Below are positions 58,201-64,000 of a stretch of 64,000 nt of DNA, piece by piece. Every line of letters begins with the position of its first letter. Position 1 is the first letter of the stretch. The notes below the pieces were generated by a model. The model searched no databases and was not told the origin of the DNA. It saw only the letters and a list, made by a program, of their open reading frames with translations. Origin of the DNA: Lachancea kluyveri NRRL Y-12651 (lineage: Eukaryota > Ascomycota > Saccharomycetes > Saccharomycetales > Saccharomycetaceae). The position numbers and the translations under genes are program-made. The stretch lies in assembly GCA_000149225.2 (NCBI GenBank), contig CM000690.1:806001-870000 (forward strand). The letters are read 5' to 3'.

Positions 58201-60399
58201 CTACACTTCATATGGTTCCAGATCCATCTGTACTTCGACAAGGCCTAAATCGTTTATCATGGTAAGAGCACGTTGAATACCTCGACAGCTTCTGGACCAT
58301 TCTTCCAGCTGCTGGGACGTAGCTGTGTCCTTGTTGGGCCTTGAAGCAAAGATTTTTTCCTGGCGCTCGAGTATTTTAGGAATTATGGTTTGTGTGAACC
58401 ACGCCTCGTCCCTGATACGAATCTCTGGCCATGACGCGTCTAAGATGTGTTTCATAAGGTCTACGGAAAGTTCTTTGATCTCACTTCCGTCCTTTAGTCC
58501 ACGTTCCACACATACTGTAAACACTGTGATCTTGGTACTGTACGAGTAAGACATCTGCTGTAGCAGAGTGTAAGTTGTAGCTCTCAAGGTGGAACCATCA
58601 TCGATCTGCTGTTTCATATTTCCAACCTTTATAGTCTTGATTAGGTTTTTGTTCGGTTTTAGTTGTGGAATTAACCATTGGGCCAACAGGTCGCTGTTGT
58701 TGTCACCGAACACGTTATGCTTGATACATTGTGACACGATCTCTAGCGAAAGTTGTAACAAGGATAAGTCTCTTGCCACTGCTTCCGAAGTAAACGCCTG
58801 CATTAACACGTCCATGACACACTTGACCGCACCTCTAGTTACCGTTGTTTGCGGTATCCATTCGTTGATGGAGTGCAGCACATGCTGCATATTCTCGTGT
58901 GAAGGCTCTGAAGCCACGAATGGAGGCGGTGGAACGACGTGAGCGTTTTGCAATGGGCTTTCTATTTGGGTCCATGGTGGATAGTCCGTGGACAGGTACA
59001 AAAGCCTTTCTCTTACTGCCTCTGAAGTTGGAACTTTTTGCAAAAGCTCTTGTGGTAGATCCCTTACGATAACATCGTCGATATCGTTGGGGAAGGAATT
59101 CACAACAATTTCATAAAACACACTTTTTCGCTTTACCAATTTGATGAATTCAGCCTTTACTTGCTTTAGCACCGACGAGGGAATTTGCCCTATCAGTGCC
59201 GATAGACCATCGGGGGGTTGACTTGGTAGCTCTGAAAGTAAAATCAAAGTATGACGTAAGTAGATGTATGGATCGGTTGCCTCGCCGTCACTTTCAAAGA
59301 ATATCCCGCCCTCCATCTCAGCGTCCTGCTCGTCTATCATGTCTTCACCATAGTCTCCACCACCCAATTCCTCAAGATATGCATTTTGCTCTTCATTTTC
59401 AGATTCATCGTCGGTATCCATCTGCAAGTCAAGGTCTTTGACAGAATATTCTTGGGACAGTGTGGTTTCACACAGCTGGTAAAGGTCGTTGATTACTAGC
59501 CGTTTCGATTCAGGCGTAGTAGCGGCGGCAGACTCTTGCAACCATGGGGATAGGTTGTGGATAATTCCAAACAACAGCTCTACCTCTTCTTGGCTCTCCT
59601 TTGGTTTCTGTGCCAGGTCGTGGGTTGCATAAACGAGCAAATTTTCGTAAGCAAGTTTGAATTGATAAGTCTTCCTAGATATATCACGTAGCAGCCGTAG
59701 ATTTGGTATGGATATACTGTCTGCGCCAACGATGTTCATCTGTATGGCACTCAACACAGTTTTTGGATCCATTTTGCCCGTTGCCATAGCCAAAGCGTTT
59801 GTGGCAGCTGCAACATCATGGTACTTGACGAGTACCAATCGGTACATCTGTACATACATCTCCTGCGACAAGTCACTTTTTTGCAGAAATAAAGTTAGTG
59901 CATCCCATGTCAGTTGGGTAGTGTACGGAGTGTCCCCTAGATAGTCGATGTAATGCTGTAACGAGGACTTCGACACTATACGGCCCTGATATTCTCTTAG
60001 TACGTTTCTTATGGTTTGAACGTACACTGCCACATGGTCCGCTTTCCCCTCGAAAGCCTCTCCAAGATGATGGTTCAATTCTTTACACAAGGGTTGCAAC
60101 AGACACAGCTCTGTCAAGTCGGGAGAACACCTAACTATATGTGGGAATACTTGCGTGGAAGACAGCTGGACAATACTAGAATCGCTATCGCAAAGCGAGG
60201 GGATAAGTACACGTGACACCAGTTCGGAAAGTTCTTCCTGTGAATATTCCACGTCTTTTTCGAGCGCATTCTGTCTTAGCGACATGTAACGCAAATCATG
60301 GTCCTGAGTATTCGAATACTGCTCGATGATGTCTCTGGTCTGCATTCTGGGATGCGTGAATGTTGCACTTGTTTGCTTGATGAGGGCATGATTTGCCAC
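58201..60399 (-). CDS. LAG2: CAND1-like cullin regulator Lag2
   Basis: 732 residues, longer than S. cerevisiae Lag2 (660), recognised mainly by position (YOL025W next to YOL024W and YOL023W) and type. It is an all-helical HEAT-like protein (SRVLIPSLCDSDSSIVQLSS, LRLLRDISRKTYQFKLAYEN) with an acidic central insert (about 325-370, DTDDESENEEQN, EELGGGDYGED). Lag2 binds the cullin Cdc53 and blocks its Rub1 (NEDD8) modification, restraining SCF ubiquitin ligases. A second Met at residue 19 could be the start. It is divergent from PGK1. Confidence 0.85.
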   Translation of the reverse strand: MANHALIKQTSATFTHPRMQTRDIIEQYSNTQDHDLRYMSLRQNALEKDVEYSQEELSELVSRVLIPSLCDSDSSIVQLSSTQVFPHIVRCSPDLTELCLLQPLCKELNHHLGEAFEGKADHVAVYVQTIRNVLREYQGRIVSKSSLQHYIDYLGDTPYTTQLTWDALTLFLQKSDLSQEMYVQMYRLVLVKYHDVAAATNALAMATGKMDPKTVLSAIQMNIVGADSISIPNLRLLRDISRKTYQFKLAYENLLVYATHDLAQKPKESQEEVELLFGIIHNLSPWLQESAAATTPESKRLVINDLYQLCETTLSQEYSVKDLDLQMDTDDESENEEQNAYLEELGGGDYGEDMIDEQDAEMEGGIFFESDGEATDPYIYLRHTLILLSELPSQPPDGLSALIGQIPSSVLKQVKAEFIKLVKRKSVFYEIVVNSFPNDIDDVIVRDLPQELLQKVPTSEAVRERLLYLSTDYPPWTQIESPLQNAHVVPPPPFVASEPSHENMQHVLHSINEWIPQTTVTRGAVKCVMDVLMQAFTSEAVARDLSLLQLSLEIVSQCIKHNVFGDNNSDLLAQWLIPQLKPNKNLIKTIKVGNMKQQIDDGSTLRATTYTLLQQMSYSYSTKITVFTVCVERGLKDGSEIKELSVDLMKHILDASWPEIRIRDEAWFTQTIIPKILERQEKIFASRPNKDTATSQQLEEWSRSCRGIQRALTMINDLGLVEVQMDLEPYEV

Positions 60400-61307
60400 C
60401 GGGGAGGAGCTACATTAAGGAGGAAATCGAGAAGCGCAAGAGAAGCAGCGGCCGCCGTAAGAACGTACACAGTAAAATGTGGGAATCTCTTCTGCAGGGT
60501 CGACGTGCAGGGGGATCTCTCGGGCAGATGTGAGTGTGACCAGCGAAACGTCACGTTAGAGAGTCACATTGGGTGATCTGGTTCATACCGCAAAGCGTAA
60601 TATTTTATCTGGAGAAGGGATGTCGTTGTACCTTCTTCTTATTTCTGGATCAGACCCCTTTGCCTACCTTTGCCCATGTTCCTTGTATGCATCTGATGTC
60701 CACAGTTCGGAGTCTCTTCCACTGTGGAACCTGCCAGAAACTAAAGACCTTTTTTTTTTTTTTTCCTTACCAGTATTCGCATATATACGAGTTTTGTGAG
60801 TTTGCGCATACCAGGACGCAGAATACAATGTATTTACGTGTATGGTGACCGGTAGCCCGCCCCCCCCTCTATGACCCCCATTTTACGTACCAGAAATATT
60901 CCAAATGTGGCACTTTTCCGCCCATACACCACTATGAACCATGTCGAACCGCGCGTCGTGCTGCGTCATCCCACCGGCTTCCTGTCTCGTCCAAGAATCA
61001 GGATGCTGTGGCTGCTTATCCCGGAGGTCTTGAAGCCCCAGAAGCAGCTGCGGAAGCGTGGTGTACAGGAATCTCGTGGTGTCCGGGCTTCCTGTACTGG
61101 TTCTCACCACGACCAGCCCATTTTTGCCCACAAGGTTTCTGGTATTGCCATCGGGAGACTTAAGGACTGTTGGGTGATGCCGCACCCAGGTCAATTGTAT
61201 ATAAAGAGGACAGCTATGCTTTCTCTGCTAGTCAATACCAATTGCTTTCTTTTAGTCTCTTCTTAGACCTCCAAAAGCAAGCAATTCTTCGCTTTATCAA
61301 AACCAAA
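60400..61307 (+). promoter_or_regulatory. PGK1 promoter and LAG2 upstream region
   Basis: Glycolytic-type architecture. CGCCCATACACC (60929-60940) resembles a Rap1 site. CTTCC Gcr1-type boxes lie close by, at about 60979 (GGCTTCCTG) and 61089 (GGGCTTCCTG). TATATAAA is at 61198-61205, about 105 bp before the ATG. A CT-rich stretch with CAA-rich leader precedes the start. Further up are T17 (60750s) and C9 (60861) runs. Sites are called by eye. Confidence 0.6.
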
Positions 61308-62558
61308 ATGTCTCTATCTTCTAAGCTAACTGTTAAGGACTTAAACGTCAAGGACAAGCGTGTCTTCATCAGAGTCGACTTCAACGTTCCATTGGACGGT
61401 CAAACCATTACCTCCAACCAAAGAATCGTTGCTGCTTTGCCAACCATCAAGTACGTCTTGGAACAAAAACCAAAGGCTGTTATCTTGGCATCCCACTTGG
61501 GTAGACCAAACGGTGAAGCTAATCCAAAGTACTCTTTGAAGCCTGTTGCTCAAGAATTGGAAAAGCTATTGGGTAAGCCAGTTACCTTCTTGAACGACTG
61601 TGTCGGCGACGAAGTTACTGCCGCTGTCAACGGTGCCGCTCCAGGTTCCGTCATCTTGTTGGAAAACTTGAGATACCACATCGAAGAAGAAGGTTCCAAG
61701 AAGGTCGACGGCCAAAAGGTTAAGGCTGACAAGGCTGCTGTTGAAAAGTTCAGAAAGCAATTGACCTCTTTGGCTGACGTTTACGTCAACGATGCCTTCG
61801 GTACTGCTCACAGAGCTCACTCTTCTATCGTCGGTTTCGAATTGCCACAAAGAGCTGCTGGTTTCCTATTGTCTAAGGAATTGGAATACTTCGGTAAGGC
61901 TTTGGAAAACCCAGTCAGACCATTCTTGGCCATCTTGGGTGGTGCTAAGGTCGCTGACAAGATCCAATTGATCGACAACTTGTTGGACAAGGTCGACTCT
62001 ATCGTTATCGGTGGTGGTATGGCTTTCACCTTCAAGAAGGTTATCGAAAACACTGAAATCGGTAACTCCATCTTCGACAAGGCTGGTGCCGAAATCGTTC
62101 CAAAGTTGGTTGAAAAGGCCAAGAAGAACAACGTCCAATTGGTTCTACCAACTGACTTCGTCATCGGTGACGAATTCTCTCAAAACGCCAACGTCAAGAC
62201 TGTTACTGACAAGGAAGGTATCCCAGCTGGTTGGGAAGGTTTGGACTGTGGTCCAGCCTCCAGAAAGTTGTTCGCCAAGGCTGTTGCCGAAGCTAAGACT
62301 ATCGTCTGGAACGGTCCACCAGGTGTCTTTGAAATTCCAAAGTTCGCTGAAGGTACTGAAGCTTTGTTGGCTGACGTTGTCAAGTCCTCTGAAGCTGGTA
62401 ACACTGTTATCATCGGTGGTGGTGACACTGCTACTGTCGCTAAGAAGTACGGTGTTGTTGACAAGATCTCTCACGTTTCCACTGGTGGTGGTGCTTCCTT
62501 GGAATTGTTGGAAGGTAAGGAATTGCCAGGTGTCACTTTCTTGTCCAACAAGGCTTAA
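61308..62558 (+). CDS. PGK1: Phosphoglycerate kinase
   Basis: 416 residues, the same length as yeast Pgk1, starting [12 protein letters not shown]. An in-frame upstream ATG at 61170 lies in the promoter and is ignored. The N-lobe has [10 protein letters not shown] and the basic substrate patch ASHLGRPNG plus LLENLRYH. The C-lobe has [12 protein letters not shown], the nucleotide-binding GGGMAFTF, and the terminal [14 protein letters not shown] and [13 protein letters not shown]. It converts 1,3-bisphosphoglycerate plus ADP to 3-phosphoglycerate plus ATP in the cytosol. Codon use is the most extreme in the window (TTG, AAG, GCT, GGT, GTC), as expected for a very highly expressed gene. It is not next to LAG2 in S. 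cerevisiae, so another synteny break lies here. Confidence 0.98.
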   Translation: MSLSSKLTVKDLNVKDKRVFIRVDFNVPLDGQTITSNQRIVAALPTIKYVLEQKPKAVILASHLGRPNGEANPKYSLKPVAQELEKLLGKPVTFLNDCVGDEVTAAVNGAAPGSVILLENLRYHIEEEGSKKVDGQKVKADKAAVEKFRKQLTSLADVYVNDAFGTAHRAHSSIVGFELPQRAAGFLLSKELEYFGKALENPVRPFLAILGGAKVADKIQLIDNLLDKVDSIVIGGGMAFTFKKVIENTEIGNSIFDKAGAEIVPKLVEKAKKNNVQLVLPTDFVIGDEFSQNANVKTVTDKEGIPAGWEGLDCGPASRKLFAKAVAEAKTIVWNGPPGVFEIPKFAEGTEALLADVVKSSEAGNTVIIGGGDTATVAKKYGVVDKISHVSTGGGASLELLEGKELPGVTFLSNKA

Positions 62559-64000
62559 ACAGTGAAATACTGAAAAAAAAACCCCGTTATGACAAATTTT
62601 TATATACGAGAAACGTACTTTTTTAAATGAATTTTACCTTTTTGATACAAAAGTTTTTTATCAGTTATAACATGCCTTAATAATTTTCGTTTTTTATTTT
62701 TCTTTCCCTCCTAGTTCTTGGATGGTTTCGTCTTAGTCACAAGTTTCGTGCGTGTATGTTTATTGCCCTTCTGCAGACGTGCACAATGAGTTGAACCGAT
62801 CCATTTTTTTCGTAACCGGGTTTTGGGCTACGAAACCGGGTTGAAACTGAGTATCTCTGTGTACGAGCCGGATCACAAACCGAGTCACTATTTAGTTACC
62901 CGGAGAACAGTGCTCACTGTACACGTCTGTCTTTCCCTTCCTGCCTCCTGCCATGTTTAGTTGTTTGGTTATTGATTTGTGATTTTAGTTTGAAAGATAA
63001 AAACTGTTTTTAAAGAAAGACTAGAAAAACGTAACTGTACTATAAACAAATAGCATCGTCTGGATATTTTCAATATCTGGCCCTCTTAATAACGTAGTTT
63101 GAACAGAGTATCTCAATGGAGATCACCAGGGAATACCTGAACTTCCATTTATCTGTGTATAAAGTTATTTGTCTGTCATGGACCCAAAATTTGAGGATAG
63201 TTCTTCTAAATTTATTTCTTTATCGCTCTCACTGGTCCGTTCAGACACGTCAGATTCCACTGAAGGCCCCAAAAGATGGGCGGGCTTCCTTTATACCAAC
63301 ATCATTTTTTTTTGACTACTACCGTGGGTGCTCTGTATCTTGAGCTCTCGAAAAATTACTTTGTAGTTTTGGTCCTCATGTATTCTCCCCCTCTTCTAAA
63401 CAACGGCTAATTCATGATAAAAATTTACATCGATAGGCTTCGCGTTGTCATATAGCACTGCACACATTTATTGTATGTCGATTGATCCAAGAAAATATCA
63501 ATTCGCATCAAGTGACTGGTTTTTACAAATGAATCATCTACTAGAGCGACCATACTCTACTTTGTAGCGTTACAAACAGCTCTATTTCCATTGAATTATA
63601 TAAGTTTAACAAGATGTCGAGCTCTGGCGGTGCTACGTTAAGGAGTTACTAGAAAACTGTATTTATTAAAAATTCCAGACATATCACCAGTTTACAAGGA
63701 ACTCTTGATAGGTGCCACTCTCTGACGTAGCAATTAATTTTAGGTATGCTGTTCTGAGTATTTAATTCTCTTTTTCTCACGACACTAACCTCTCAGACGG
63801 TTAGTAATAGCAAGTTTTAAGGTTTAAACAACCAATGATGCCAGATGTTGTCTGAAGTCAGGCGTCCCACCCTCCGTCTAAACTGGATTTTGATGTAGTG
63901 TCCAAATATTTAATCGCGTGAACCACTACAACAAGACATGCACGCGAAAGTACTTTAAGTATAAAGAGCAGTACACTTCCATGCTTTCCATGATTTATCT
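62559..64000. other. PGK1 3' region and gene-free end of window
   Basis: 1.44 kb with no recognisable gene. Seen: an AT-rich PGK1 terminator (A8 at 62573, T-rich to 62710), two AACCGGGTT palindromic 9-mers (62814-62822, 62834-62842), a Reb1-type TTACCCGG (62896-62903) and T-rich tracts. It could be the upstream region of a gene beyond the window. Confidence 0.5.

Noticed and set aside
63116-63343. 75-codon plus-strand frame after PGK1.
   Set aside because: No domain, poor composition; consistent with chance.

Overview
The window is nuclear DNA of a budding yeast of the family Saccharomycetaceae. Nearly every protein can be aligned from memory with a Saccharomyces cerevisiae protein, and both spliced genes use the yeast TACTAAC branch point. 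tRNA-Ala(AGC), tRNA-Gly(GCC) and intron-bearing tRNA-Tyr(GUA) genes are present. Gene order is not that of S. cerevisiae. Genes that S. cerevisiae splits between sister chromosomes are interleaved here: chr VIII YSC84-YSC83-ARG4-DED81-YHR020W with chr VI HIS2-ECO1-CDC14, and chr XV TLG2-TOS7-TAT2-DIS3-TSR4-IFM1-LAG2 with chr VI MIC19-UBP6-GCN20. That is the pre-whole-genome-duplication arrangement, so the organism is most likely a non-WGD yeast. The high identity of the housekeeping proteins suggests the Zygosaccharomyces/Torulaspora side, but the species cannot be fixed from the sequence alone.

Layout. 1-12.3 kb: YSC84/LSB3 (cut by the window edge, one intron), YSC83, ARG4, DED81, cytosolic prolyl-tRNA synthetase and HIS2, an amino-acid and tRNA-charging neighbourhood with Gcn4-type sites upstream of ARG4 and DED81. 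12.3-27 kb: an accessory stretch with a D-amino-acid oxidase family gene, an unrecognised 687-residue protein, tRNA-Ala, a gene-poor 3.7 kb, an HMG-box protein with a split box, and a long FLO11-like GPI-anchored adhesin built of tandem repeats. 27.9-31.2 kb: ECO1, CDC14 and tRNA-Tyr. 31.2-34 kb: a gene-poor stretch with a possible decayed PDI-like gene, probably a synteny breakpoint. 34-55.4 kb: TLG2, TOS7, a second tRNA-Tyr, MIC19, UBP6 (with a previously hidden 5' intron), a hexose transporter, TAT2 (two +1 homopolymer shifts), a small unknown ORF, DIS3, GCN20, tRNA-Gly, TSR4 and IFM1. 55.4-64 kb: a trimethyllysine dioxygenase, an IGD1-like gene, LAG2, PGK1 with a glycolytic promoter, and 1.4 kb without a gene.

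Functional threads are amino-acid supply and general control (ARG4, HIS2, DED81, ProRS, GCN20, TAT2), ribosome and RNA metabolism (DIS3 and TSR4, both with RRPE/PAC-like promoter motifs), mitochondria (MIC19, IFM1), endosomal and cortical membranes (TLG2, TOS7, YSC84), and cell-cycle/cohesion control (ECO1, CDC14). No single new multi-gene system is evident. The best leads are the accessory block at 12-27 kb, the split HMG box next to the adhesin, the Cys/His repeat array in the adhesin, and the hidden UBP6 exon. Gene names rest on recalled family sequences; no database search was run.
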